Shown here piece by piece: positions 11,811-26,400 of a stretch of DNA of 64,000 bases. A program made the translations under genes and the position numbers. The first letter of the stretch is position 1; every line of letters starts with the position of its first letter. The notes under the pieces were generated by a model. The model was not told where the DNA came from. It searched no databases and was given only the letters and a program-made list of their open reading frames with translations. Source of the DNA: Trichosphaerium sp. ATCC 40318. Its lineage: Eukaryota; Discosea; Flabellinia; Trichosidae. Location of the stretch: the NCBI GenBank assembly GCA_038496445.1, contig JALMLS010000564.1, positions 124,001-188,000 of the forward strand, read 5' to 3'.

Positions 11811-12024
11811 TTCGAACGTGCTAGGTTTGATTGTCAAGAATCCAAGGTTTCTTTTGACTTAAAGGAACTAGCACTTAATAATAGGTGCACTTTCAACCGA
11901 TGCAGTTAAATCAAACAGTGCACTAAACAATAGGTCTGCTTTACGCTTTGGCACGTGTCATTTCCAACAAGAATCTTCAGTGAAAGGAAGACAGTAAGTT
12001 TAAAGTGTGAAAAATTACAACACA

Positions 12025-13557
12025 ATGGCTGTACGTGGGAGATATCAATACCGGCCTTCGAAGTCGCAGGCACCACAATATGGTAGTGGAGACGTTATCA
12101 GATTCCCCAAGATACCGTTTAGACCGATTAGAGGAAAGTCTGACCCAAGAGGGCCATACGCGTTCTTAAGCAATCACAGCATTACGCCTTTCTCTGTGGA
12201 TGGCGTTACGTACAAATCCGTTGAACATTACTACCAAAGCCACAAATTCGAAGATGACGCTTACAAGAAGTCTATAATTAATGCTACAACCGTACAAGAA
12301 GCCCATCGCCTTGGTAGATCGAGAGCAAAGCGAATCGTTTCCAATTGGGAGGAAATAAAGGTAGATCAGCTTATTTAACACGGCCTTATATTAGTTAACA
12401 CATTGCAATAGGTAGAAGTCATGTGGCGCGCCTTAACAGCCAAATTCTCTGTTCCGAAGCTAAAGAAAGCTTTACTGCGTACAGGCACAAAGACTCTCGT
12501 TTTGAACTCCCATGATGATAAATTCTGGGGAACAGGGAGCGCACGTGTGCCAGGAGGATGTAATGAACTTGGTAGATTGCTCATGTTGATAAGAAGACAA
12601 TTATCTTCAAATAGTGCATTAGAGTACAAAGAAGGCAGTTTTAATATTGCTATTAAGGAAGAATCACGTGATTACTTACAAATAGCTTGGAATGCTATGG
12701 AGACCTACAAAGGTTCTGTACAAGTTATAGAACCGAAAGGAAAAACAGAAGTGAGGGTTATGTCTGACAACGTACATTTTTTCTGTCAACCTATAAAAAG
12801 GAAGCCAACCGGACGGGGAGCACCAAAGGGACACTGGCTATCTAATGTTATTGGTGTACTGAAATTAGTCAAGACAGTTGATCCTGATGTACAGTTTATT
12901 CAAGAAGGGAAGATGAATAAACAGTTTGAGGATGGAATGAGAGGAATGGGTTATAAGTATAGTACAAAGTCACATGTTTCCTTGAACATGTTCAATGCTG
13001 CTTACTCAAAAACTCCTTTTGTATATAATGGTGAAGTTCAATTCGCACTTGATCCTATCAAGAGAGAGAAACGCTCAGCAGTTGAAGTTGTTATGAGCGC
13101 AGGAGAATCAAAGAAGGTCATTAGGATGTTTGGAGCACATTTAGATGTTTATGATGATACTGAGAAGACAAGATTGGCTCAAGTCAAAGATGTCCAAAAT
13201 GCTATCCAAAAAACATCACGTGATTCTGATATGACGTTGTTTCTTGGTGATTTTAATAGTCTACGGTATAAGGACCATACAGAAGAGGAATGGAATACAA
13301 TTAAGAGAAGTTACAAAATGCGAAATTGCACACCAACGTCACTTGTTACAAATCATTTGGAGAAGTCTGGATGGGTTGATTGCTTTGTTGCTAAAAATAA
13401 CATTCCTCCATTCACGTGCTGGAATGGTACACGTGTTGATTATGCTTATGTAGATTGTACGTCTTCTATGAAGGTAGACAATGTAGCAAGGTGTTTTGTA
13501 GCACATAGTCGGTCTTCAGACCACGCGGCAATTGTTGTTGATATAAAAACTGATTAA
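12025..13557 (+). CDS. NADAR domain fused to an endonuclease/exonuclease/phosphatase domain
   Basis: Two exons (12025-12360, 12412-13557) give 493 aa; the intron splits the NADAR domain. Residues about 42-178 are a NADAR (YbiA-type) domain: YAFLSNHSITPFSVDG, SVEHYYQSHKF (E67), NWEEIK (W108), HDDKFWG (D147/D148), GGCNELGRLLM. NADAR proteins are known as N-glycosidases acting on ADP-ribosylated guanine or riboflavin-pathway intermediates. Residues about 225-493 are an EEP-fold domain with every usual catalytic block: MSDN (N232), FIQEG (E277), GAHLD (H355, D357), GDFN (D392, N394), RVDYAYV and SDHAA (D482, H483). EEP enzymes cut phosphodiesters or phosphomonoesters. The C-terminal domain has no intron. 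Both halves look active. Repair or turnover of ADP-ribosylated nucleic acid is an inference. Confidence 0.88.
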
Positions 13558-13728
13558 CAAATGAACTTGTCGTGATACGATAGTATCACGTGTTTCAACG
13601 ATTGATAACTAATTTTATTTTGTTTCAATGTCAAATATTCAAGCGTAGATTGACATCGACAGAACCCAAAATCCTCAGTCAAGTCTTCACAATTCAATTC
13701 TTGGCCATAACCAAACGATAACTCTACG

Positions 13729-16211
13729 ATGCGTATCATCATACTTTTCGCCCTAGTGGCTCTCGCTTATAGTGTACCCGTACCGAACAAACGTCAGTTG
13801 GAGTGGATGGAACTAGAAATCTCTCAGTTTATGCATTACTCTGTTCCTACTTATTGGAACGGTCCTCACGACGAAACGCACGTGTTTTTGTTTCAAAAAC
13901 TGAATATTAGTCCGTTTTCCCTTTATTTTGAAAAAAATTGCGCTTCCAACACGTCATGAGAAGTAGACGTTATTTTCTTCAGTTGGAAAAAAAAAATTAA
14001 CTTTGAGCAATAGGTACCACAATTGTAAGACTACCAAAGTTGATCACAGTAATCAAACAGGCTCCTTTTATCCTTGTCTTGATCCAATACTTTTCGATCC
14101 ACCAGAATTGGATTGCGAGCAATGGGTTCAAGCTTCTATGGCTATGGGAGTTAAAGAAATGTGTCTAACAGCAAAGCACGAAGGAGGTAAAGTTCGAAGT
14201 GATTTTCTTTGGAAAAGTAACTTTGGTTTTTTTTTTAGGTTTTACCTTATGGCACGTGATAGAACCAGTTTTTTGTCTTCCACAAAATTTCCCCTTCATG
14301 CTACAGACCTTTGAGTAGCTTTTTACACGCGTTTCCAACGCGACATGAGTGAATATTTTAACACAAAGAGCTAGAACTTCGTTACTAAGTTGTTGATATT
14401 AGGCCAAGTGAACATACACCTTACGGTGTTAAGATGGCCAAAAACTTCAAAGGCGGTAATGGTGATGTACTCCGCGAATTCGCTGATGCATGTAACAAGT
14501 ACGTACAACGATTGTTGTGAAAGTAGAAAAATGTATTGTTTAATTTTTCGGCGTTAGACATGGCATGAAGATATGCTACTACTTGAATATTGCGAATGAC
14601 GGATACCTTGCCGATTATTTGAAAGTTGGCGCAGACGAGTTCGCAACTAGAACTCTCGGTAAGTAACTAAATTCTTACAGTTGTAAACCTTATTATTTTT
14701 CAGGAATGTTGCAAGAAGTCGTTACCAAGTATGGTCCAGTTAATAGATTCTGGTTTGATGGTACAGCCATATAGCGCTCTAATTACCAACTTACTCTCGT
14801 AAGGAACTCATGACTATCCGCGTGGCACAGGACCAAACGCTTTCCCAGAAGCATGGGCTAAAGCCTACGAAATAATTAGGTATGTCACAACAAATAGATC
14901 TAAGACTTGCAAATCACGTGCTAATGTTTTCAGGACGAATTCTCCTGATACTCTTATATCGCCATATAGAGGAGATATATGCGATTTTAGAAAAGGTGAT
15001 GGCTCCCTGTACATGAGAGATGGTCCTAAACCAAATTCAACCTGGGATGTAAATACATCAAAGGATGATACATTAATGTTAGTTTTACATTCTTGTAATT
15101 TTCTCCAAGATTTTGTTTTTACTTAGCTTATGACTTAGGTGCCAATCTGTTTCTGAAACCGGGAAGTACTTCATACCTTCAGAAGCGCACGGTATTACTT
15201 TTCAACAAGGACTAACTGGCAATGGTAACGGGTAAGCCATACCGCTGTTTTGAAAAAGTAACAAAAACCATCCCAAGGTTTTTTTCTCCTAAATTCTAAA
15301 AACAAATAGGTCACCTACTTTTTGGTTCTATCATCCATGGATAGGACATGCCAATGCTTCTAGGCTTTACAAGGATTGGAAAAATGTTGTCGGACATGGA
15401 AAGGGTATAATAATAAATATACCACCAGCAAGGTATGTACTTTTTGACTGTACCCACGGACAGCTTAGAATATCTTGATTATGGAACATGATCATGTTGT
15501 TGGTAGCACTTTTATACTAATTCCGTTTCTTTAGAAGCGGACAAATGGATCCTGCTTATGTTAAAGTAATGGCAGAGTTTGGACAGGCGAGTGACACAAA
15601 AAGTCGTTTTTTGGCTTGCTAACACTCTTCTAAGGCAATCAAGGACTCATACACTAATCCTATTGCTTCCTTGCCCCCAGTTTCTCAGAAATGTGGCGCA
15701 CCTATAGAAATGACAGTACCAACCGGATCAGTCTTTGATTTAGTGGTGCGTAGTTTATCCAATAAAGATATTTTCTTAATAACCTTTATTTCTAGGTAAC
15801 AGGTGAAGACTTAACACATGGACAGCGTGTTGCAAACTACAGTATTGAATTTCAAAGAAAAGGTACATCATTTCGTTCATAATACGGTGTTGTACGAAAC
15901 AGTTGTTGATATGAATCCTATAGGAAGTGCAAGGTGGGAAGTGTTAGTACCTCCAGGTAATGATTTTCTTCATCTTGTTTTTGAGTCTAACCTCTTTTTT
16001 AGTTCTGAAGAACAAAAACTTACGTGATATACCAAATGGTGATGAGCCTAGAGATAGCAGAATTGGACGTAAGAGGATTGATGTGCCAATTGTTGATGTG
16101 TCTAAGATTGAAGTTGAAAAGATAAGGTTTGTTTGTATTAGCGCCTTTGAAGAGCCTATTTTCATTAAGCAATTCGCTGTGTTTAAAGAAAAGCTACCTT
16201 GGAGTACTTAG
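13729..16211 (+). CDS. Secreted GH29 alpha-L-fucosidase, plant FUC1-like
   Basis: Family 29 retaining exo-alpha-L-fucosidase. Fifteen exons join in phase to 505 aa: 13729-13877, 14014-14186, 14239-14251, 14403-14498, 14558-14658, 14704-14760, 14804-14879, 14934-15077, 15139-15231, 15310-15432, 15535-15586, 15635-15745, 15796-15862, 15903-15956, 16003-16211. Residues 1 to about 15 are a signal peptide. Landmarks: EISQFMHYSVPTYW, KEMCLTAKHEGGF, LWPSEHTPYGVK, GDVLREFADACN, and RFWFDG with nucleophile D196. The C-terminal part is a beta-sandwich-like region. Exon 3 is only 13 nt. Three introns (after exons 1, 3 and 11) need GC donors, and the one after exon 3 is fixed by the conserved LWPSE. The enzyme would act in the lysosome or outside the cell. 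Confidence 0.92.
14252..14402 (+). other. GC-AG intron after a 13-nt exon (GH29)
   Basis: Donor GCACGTGATA, acceptor ATATTAG. Only this boundary restores the family motif LWPSE across exons 3 and 4. Introns 13878-14013 (GCACGTG) and 15587-15634 (GCGAGTG) of the same gene also start with GC. Confidence 0.8.
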
Positions 16212-16534
16212 GTACTTAAGTTACCTTGCAACTTACTGCACTACCTAACTAATAAACTCCTCATTCAACATTGCCCACGTACCTTCAGCAACTGTTCTTA
16301 AGAGCTTATTATTCTACAATGAAGATATAGTCGAGACAAAACATTGAGCAATGAAACACGTGTTTTTTCCAAGATTTTCTAAAAATTAAGTTTTACGTCT
16401 GTGTGACCGACAAGTGTTTTATTTTCTAACAATAAACATTTAAATTAGTTTCGCTGTGCCAGGTATATACAAATGAGAGCAATAATGGCGTTAATTATGT
16501 ACAAGGCATTGCCCTTTTTGAGGTTATGTTTTTT
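16212..16534. other. Convergent 3' intergenic region
   Basis: About 320 bp between the fucosidase stop and the kinase stop. AT-rich with AATAAA-like hexamers on both strands (for example near 16251 and 16430). No gene seen. Confidence 0.4.
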
Positions 16535-18536
<2,002 letters not shown>

Positions 18537-18624
18537 ATTGCTTTGTCACGAGCGTTGCAGCAGTTGTACCGCAAATAATACCAATTGTTTAAGTCAAAAT
18601 TAGTCTAAAGCAACTTTTACAATC

Positions 18625-20607
18625 ATGGAATACGTTGTAGCGTGTCATAATAGTTATATCAAATGGAGTCCTATTTCTGTTGAGTTGTTTGAGAAAGTTT
18701 ACCCGTTAATGGCATACCGACCGCCTCAACTTGCTTGGGATGGTACATTTAACACGCTTAGATACCGAAAACATTTGACAAACATCCAGAACAACTTCAA
18801 CTGCTTACAAAAACCGAACCACGCGTACCAAGCACTTACAAAGAACTTTCGAAACGAATTGAAGGTATTGACAGTTCACTAACGCTAATTGGCCTACCTA
18901 CTGTTGTATATCAGTTATTTTATATCAGGTATGGCAGAAAACCTGTGGCATTTCGTTTACATTGCTGTTACCAGGGAATATCTGAACGAGCGTCATCAAA
19001 GTGATTTTGGTGTCATATCTCCAGCTGATGCGTTCGATGACGGCTTATACATGCTCTTATGTCCGCCTGTATCCCTAGGTGAGTTCACTAGACCTATTAA
19101 AGAGAAAAACTTACAGTCTCACGCACATGAACTCCTCTCAAAAGCACGTGATTTACATTTTCAAGCTGGTAAGCTTATAAATTCTTGTAGAATGAATATG
19201 TTGGCTTCCTGCACTTTGAACTAAACAATAGAATCATCTGTGCATTGGACAAACTTGGCATTACTGATATTACAATACAAAGTATGCAAGTACTCTTAAA
19301 CAACCTCATTACGGACTTGCGAAAGGCAAGAGCTAAATACTAAACTTCCCTAATAGTACTAGGTGGAAAAAGGATCAGAATCTGATAAGAGTGACGCCTA
19401 TTTTTGGTGGCCGTTGTATAGCGACATGGTTAATGATGCATGTAACGCTAAGTGGTACATTATAGTACGTGATCAACAACACTCATAGAATACATAGGTC
19501 TGATGAAGAGCTACCAGAAAATCTAGAAACTCATCTCAAAACAACATACAAAAATGATTTTATAGGTGACATGGATAGTCTTAAAACTGTACGACAAGTA
19601 CTTTCTTCTTTCGCTCCTTATTGATTCAATAGGCTTGTAAAAACAAAAATGTGGTAATTTAATATTAGACTTGAATACTTAGTTAACGCATTTGTACAGA
19701 CATATGCAAGAGAGTTAGTAGAACGTATTGGAGAAAAATATCACAACGGAATTTACTATGCGATTCTTGTTGATGCGTTTTGTCCTTGTATATTTAACTA
19801 TGTTGGCAATGTTACAAGTGATGTAAGTGCATACTTGTACGTAACAGTAATTGCATTAACTAGAGCATAGAACATACGCAAGTTGATGCGAGAGGTTGAT
19901 TTGTATGAAAAAGTTGATACTTGTGTTGCTTGTTTTCGACGCTCCGGCTTTATTGTTGAATCCGTAATAAGAGCGTGTATGGAAACAGAAATGCGTATTG
20001 GTTCATCAAACAATATTTTACTTTATAGAGGAACAACAACCATTTCAGACGATGACGTAGTAAGCAAGCATTCCTCTAGTAAGTCGGATAAATTTATTTT
20101 AAGTTCAAGTTTGGCTGACTTTCTTTATACTCTAACGTTGCCAAACTACATTCACTATCGTTCGGTTATAATATTTTCAGTGGTATATTTCACGATGAAA
20201 CAGCTGTACCGTATATTCACATGGTGAGTATCGAAGATATTCGTACCTAATACTCTTTTTCGTAGATTACTAAAAATGGATACATACTCGAACTTACAAA
20301 GCATCAAGCAGAAAAATATATGTTCCTGCCTCCAACGAATACAATTCTGTCAATGCAAGCTATTGGTGAATTTGTACATCCAAGAACAAAGGTATGCAAC
20401 CTCTTTTTTTGTTTTTGCAAGTTTTTTATTTCTTTTTTGTTTTAGGTTCACATTCCTGCAGCTCATGCTGGTAGACGTGATCAGTTTATATCAGGAATAT
20501 TAGGTTGCTCATATGCGCGTGTACCCGCATATGTATTGGCAACACAGGACGCGTTGTTTGATTTCAGACGTACACTTCAAGAAAACGCTTTAAACTTTGA
20601 GTACTAG
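18625..20607 (+). CDS. Unrecognised protein, about 450-500 aa
   Basis: Begins MEYVVACHNSYIKW and ends FRRTLQENALNFEY. Well-supported downstream exons carry SDAYFWWPLYSDMVNDACNA, TYARELVERIGEKYHNGIYY, CVACFRRSGFIVES, and ITKNGYILELTKHQAEKYMF, ending at the TAG at 20605. No signal peptide, membrane segment or named domain was recognised; the composition is that of a globular soluble protein. The join between exon 1 (ends near 18864) and exon 2 (MAENLWHFVYIAVTR frame) is out of phase with the obvious splice sites. A phase-correct acceptor exists only further in, before RHQSDFGV. Either that is the real border or the gene has a lesion there. Exons from 19370 on are more reliable. Confidence 0.5.
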
Positions 20608-20742
20608 CGCGTAGCTTTAATACTATGCTGCTCCTACATTCTCTGAAGGGTATTGATCAAGCCATATGTTTTTCGGTATTCTGGAATTGAGTTTAAGCCA
20701 GAGACTTTCGCCAGTTCGGAATAATTTCGGGGTGATGACACA

Positions 20743-23106
20743 ATGGCTCACACAATTTATTTCATAGCGTTTTTGCTTATTTTAGGCGCCAGCTACGCGC
20801 TAGAAGGCATTTGCGAGCCTTACAGACATAACTTTTTGGGAAAAGCTAGCCTTTGTGACCAGGTTATTGTAAATGGCTCCCTTGTATTTGTACCATCAGG
20901 AGATAGCATGACGAGCCTTTACAGGTAAATGACGCGACATGGCTAAAACAGAAACTAAAATATTTTTAGTATAATAGAAACATTACAACCGTTTGCGCCT
21001 TTAGCAACTGAAGAGTGTTTAACGTTTGGTTCACGATTTGTTTGCACATCTTCGTTTGAAGCGTGCTTAACAGCCACTGGAGGTACGAATAGTATTAAAA
21101 TAACGTAAATACGCAATAAAAAACGCTGTAACCATTTCGTATTGTTTCCTTTTTCTGATGTTTTACCTCTTAGAGCACACCACGCCTTGCAGAGCTGACT
21201 GTGACAAATTCAAAGTTATTTGCGCAACGGAGTTGTCGCTCGTTGGTCTAAATATCGATTGCGCGAATTTAACCTTCGATAGTGCTGAGTGTACTACTAG
21301 TAACACTACAGGTACACTTTAAGACGAAAAAACCCGTAAAAAGGCCTAAACCAAAGTAGGAAATGATACTTCAATTTTCATTGACTGCCCAGATACACTG
21401 TTTTATGATCCACGCGCAAGAGGTGCTGATATTGGAGAACCAAGATGCAACGCTTGTCCTCCACCTATATTCTCAGGTGCGTAAAAACCTAAGATGATTC
21501 TGATGTTCGCCCTTTTTTGTTTGTTTTGGATTGTACTAATATGGAAATAGAAACAACATGGACTGGTCTTCATATATTTGTTGTTATATTATGTGGTATT
21601 GGTTTTCTTGCTCAATGCTTCTCGTTGGTCATAGCTTTATCGAACAAAAGGTAAACAACTTTATTTTCTTCGGAAAAGAAAAGAAACTTGAAACAATATG
21701 AGATTGTTAAGTCATTGATTTTAGATACTTTGAGTTTTCGTCACATTTCTGGCTGATATATATCATTGACTCCTTACTCACTTGCCTTATCGGTTTTTTG
21801 GGTGCACTGGCGCCTAATAGAGTATTTTGTGAGTCAGCATCCAGAAGTGCTACACATATATACGCACCTTGTGTTGTTCAAGGTACGTACCACGTACAAA
21901 ACTGATGTATGTTCTCGTGGCTGACGTATTCCTTTAAGGTTTTTTGTTGACCCTTTTTGTTGACCAAACATTCATTTCTTGGGCGGCACATGCGTGTACT
22001 ATTGTTTACTCGATGCACAGACGAGGAAAGCTTTCACCAACAACTTCACTACCTGCATGGTATCGATATGTAAGTTTTTTTGTTTTGGTTGTACAGTCAG
22101 TATGTACTTAATTTTGTATCTTCTAGTCTGTTCATGCTATTATTTGGATATTACCTGCCGTTCTTGCTGTAATAGCAGCTGCATCAGGGAGTATAGAATC
22201 GGGTTATTTTGCATGTTTTGGTAAGTAATGTTGAGATGTTTAGAATTCCTAAAATTAACAATGTGTTTAGCATTTAGGTCACCTGGTAGATGGCTTCTTG
22301 TGTTCGGATTCCCTTGTCTACCATCTGTTCTCATAGCTACTGTTTGCTTATTGTACATTGTATACAAACTCTACGTACGGGTTACCTTCTATCTTTTGAT
22401 TTGATTGCTTTTTCATTGTGTTTACTTTCCTGCTTTAGTATGGTGCCAGTACAAACAAGCGTGCTTTTATTAAAGTCACGTGGTCTGTTATTGTAGTATT
22501 GAGTACTTACTGGATAGTATTCGTAGTAGCACTTATTGAGAGGGTATGGATTGATCTAGTTGGTTCTAAACAGATTATTGCTGCAATAAATGATTATTAT
22601 TTTTGTGTACTTACACAACCTGTATCACAATGTGGACATGTTAGAGATCAAGCTAAAGGTTACTTAGTTGCATTTACAATTGCAATTATTGTTACCTTTG
22701 GTAATGGTGTATACTTCTTGCCTATGTGGTTTGCGCAATCGTACGTTTCTCACTTGTTTCTTCTTTTTTTTTCAACTTTTTTGGTTGTTGTTCGCTTTGG
22801 GCTTACTGGATTTGTTTCAGACGTTTCAGGCAATCGTTTAGATCTCTATTTCGTATTAGAAAGCCAGGCGTCTCCTCACCTAAAACACATCGTACGGAGT
22901 CTTGGGGTATTGTTACTGCTCCTGCTACTACAACTGTTGAGATTGGAAGTGAAGATGAATCATCATCTTTACCTAATGAGGCTATAGATACTCGGACTAG
23001 CAAAGAGTTTATCTTTGTTTCTGAAGATGATGATACTAGTATATCAGGTGAAACTACAGTTAGTCTTCGTTCGAGGATAGAGAAAAATGAAACAAAAAAA
23101 AACTAA
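20743..23106 (+). CDS. Frizzled/smoothened-like seven-helix receptor
   Basis: Signal peptide (MAHTIYFIAFLLILGASYA), then a Cys-rich ectodomain with about ten cysteines spaced as in a Frizzled CRD: ICEPY, ASLCDQ, FVCTSSFEAC, TPCRADCDKFKVIC. A short linker precedes seven hydrophobic helices. Helix 1 is FVVILCGIGFLAQCFSLVI and helix 2 lies around YIIDSLLTCLIGFLGAL; later helices include TWSVIVVLSTYWIVFVVALI and YLVAFTIAIIVTFGNGVYF. The cytosolic tail is Arg-, Ser- and acid-rich. First exon is 20743-20924; about a dozen short exons follow, with GTAAGT- or GTACGT-type donors. Dictyostelid genomes carry many such fsl receptors of mostly unknown ligand. A plasma-membrane receptor role is inferred from that family. 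Confidence 0.85.
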
Positions 23107-23494
23107 CTCTACCCAAAAACAAATATTGTAAATGTAATACTATTGTAATTTTCGAGCTGTCAGTTATTTTTTTTCCAACATCCTATCCCTTTCTTGTGCC
23201 ACAGTATGCTGCTTATTTTGTATTATCATTTGTATTGGTTCTGTAATATGTCAGCTTAGCAACAACGGAATTTGAACCGATTTATCGTTGGTTAACTTGT
23301 TGTTTTGTAGCACATGATTAACTGGTCTAATTCAAGGAATTGTTTTGTTGTTTATTGTTGTGGCTTGGTTTCCAAACATTGTTGGATATTAGGTCATGCT
23401 TTCTAGCTTCAACATAAATGAATAGAGTCTCGAGGAAATACTGTTTTTATTTTTTTTTTGTCATGTTTATTTTTTATTGCTATGAATTCTAGCT
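23107..23494. other. Convergent 3' intergenic region
   Basis: About 390 bp of AT-rich sequence between two convergent stops. T-tracts and short TTGTT-rich stretches only; no gene seen. Confidence 0.4.
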
Positions 23495-26400
23495 TTAAAC
23501 TAAGCCCATTGCTGAAGCTTGCTTTGTTAGACCTCCGCAGTTAGCTACTGAATTGCGGATATCACCTAAAATGTACGTTATGACAGCAGCAAGAAAGCAA
23601 AAAGAAATGTCTCTTTTGACGTACAAAACCACATGTCTCGCTCTTTCTGATTACACGTCATTCGCCATACTTCTTTACTGAATACTAAGCTCAGCTTCTT
23701 CTTATCCTTTTCTTGAACAACTCCCTTAACATCCTTAAGATCAACTTGTGTCTAAAAAAGAAACATAAGCAAAACACAGCAAGCTACAGTCTTAAAAAGC
23801 ATTTGGCGGAAAGTCATGATTTCGTTTGGTTTCTTCTTTTTTTCTTGTTTTGTACCAAAAATGTGAAGGGTTTATCGTTTGGATCACTTTGTTTCTCAGA
23901 TGTAGCAAATACAAGGCAATCGTCAAATAAGAATGCATATTGGTTCTGTTTCTTTGATGCTATACGTTTTGCTAAGCTCATAGCATGATGCGAAGATTCA
24001 ATTGGCTTGGACTAAAGTATAAGCAGAGATTACGTTTATCTATCTACGGAAAAGATACGTACAGAAATATTCACTTGTTGTGTCTTTACTACATCAACTT
24101 TTTTTATTGATAGCAGTCCATCGCGAATATATGTACGTCCCATAACAAGGATATTAACACCGCCGTACATGGACTCAGATATAGATAACACTACGTACAA
24201 ATTAAAAAAGAACCAAAACCAAAAAATAATAAAAACAAACTTGTCATTTCGTTACCTTTTTCAGCGTTTCTTCCAGCAGTAGGATCTATATTTCTATTAA
24301 GTTCTGTCAACTTGTCTTCCATGTAAGTTATGGCTTTTTCAACAACCTCTTGAGTATCCAAGTCATCCTTTGTGTACTACAACTGAATTAACAACTATAA
24401 AAAAAATCACGTGATTTTGCACGTGAAACTAATTACTGTTGTGGTTTAAAGATGATTTACCTTTTTAAGTTGCTTCAAAAGAAGAACATATCGCGGTAGA
24501 CGTTGAACTGGCATTACAATAAAAGAGTTTAAGGTAAGCATAGTACTTTGAAGCAAGTCTGTTTCGAATTTCGTAACACGTTCTTCAAAAGGAAGATACT
24601 TTTTCTGAAGACCATGTGAATAGACTACCGCTGTATGATACGATGATAAATATGTTTCGTAATGTTGAAGGAAGCGGGTTTGCTCCAAGAAAACCTGCAA
24701 ACGATTTGGTCAGCCAAAGAAAAAAAGTTCCAACTTAAAAATAACAACTCACTTCAGCTACACGTTTTGTACTTCCAATGTACTGTGCTATCTTCCTATT
24801 TTGTAATGTTAGGGTTAATTGTTTTTACATTAAGTTTTAGTACCTCAAGAACCACTTGTGGTCCTTTAGAATTTGTTCTATGTTCAAGAAAGCGCTTTCG
24901 CATTCATCTTTTGTCATAAATCCAGCTTGTTTTATAGGTTTTACTAAGTGTGTAACAACGTGATTTAAACTCGTAATGTAACTTCTTTCTGTAGAAAGCA
25001 ACTCATCTATAACACGCCTTTGAATAGTCAAAGCGGCCAGTTGATGTGTAGTTTCAGATCTAGTGAAGAAAGTCAGTCAAAGCAAAAAACAAAGACAAAA
25101 GAAAGAAACTCAGCAGTCCGTTCGTACCTAACTCTGGTTTCTGTCACGGGCTCCGGTATTGCTTTCTTAACTACTACAGGAGACGCAGGTCTATTGAATA
25201 TACTTGATAGGAGAGGACGCTCAGCCTTAGATTTCTTTGTAACTCTTGTTTTGAGATTGCTTCTAACTTTTAGCGCTTCTTCCATGCTTCTTGCTCTATC
25301 CAGGTTTGCAGGTTTTTCAAGCTTTACATCTTCACTTGCTTTCGCCAGTTCTTCCAAGCTTGGTGATGAAACGCTATGTGGTATACTTGTTCCGTTCTCG
25401 TCTTGGCTTGCATTTGGGGACTTGGTTCCTGCTCCAGGTTCTTCTAGTTTTTCTGCTTGTTCTTCTTTTTTAGTTGGCTCTTTAGGATCTTCTTTTTTAG
25501 GCTCTACAACTTCTGGTACTGGTTTTGATTCAGGTATTGGTTCCTCTTTCTTGGGTTCTGAAACAACAGCTGGATCGCCTTTTGGAATATCAACAGATGA
25601 GTTTTTAGGTGTTTTTCTATGCTTCTTTTTGGATTCTCCTTTTTTTCCATCCTACGTGAACTGTTAAATAGAAACGATGTATACAACAATACTCACCCCG
25701 CGATGGTGTTTAGCAGATGGATCACCTCTTGGTATATCAACAGCTGAGTTTTTAGGTGTTTTTCTGTGCTTCTTTTTGGATTCTCCTTTTTTTCCATCCT
25801 TTTTATTCTTTCAAAAAAGTTAACTTAGGATCTATGAAGAACAGAAGACAAACAAACAATACTTACACTCTTCTTTAAGCGCTTCTTTTCTTTGTGTTCT
25901 TTATGTCCTTTATTATCCAGTGGCTATTACGCGATCAGTTAGAGTTAAAAGGTGCATGGAAATCAAAGAAACGTACTGTATCAGCAGTGACATTTCCTTT
26001 TGACTTTGTATGTTTTATACGCTTCTTTTTTGAACTTTTAAGTTTCTTATCCTTTTCTTTGTGACCTTTCTTTTTACCCCTCTTTTTCTTAGGTTCCTGT
26101 ATAACTGGCTTATCTACAGGCTTTTGATCTACCTTGTCAATTTTCTCTTCGGCAGAAGTAGGATCTTGGACTTCATTGTCTGTTTTTTGGTCTTGTGGCT
26201 CTTTCACAATAGGAGTATCTGTCTGTTCTGTAGAAGTATCAGAATCGTCACTTTGTCCGGATTTAATAGGTTCTTTAGAGTCTGTAGCAGGCTCCTTAGA
26301 AACAACATCATTTGTATGCTCTTGTACTGAATCCTTTGGTTCAACTGTACTTGTATCAGCAACTTTATCACCGTCAACAGGCTTATCATCACCATCAACA

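Noticed and set aside
22803-23003. Minus-strand frame in the receptor tail
   Set aside because: Antisense to the last exon of the Frizzled-like gene; composition mirrors the acidic tail.
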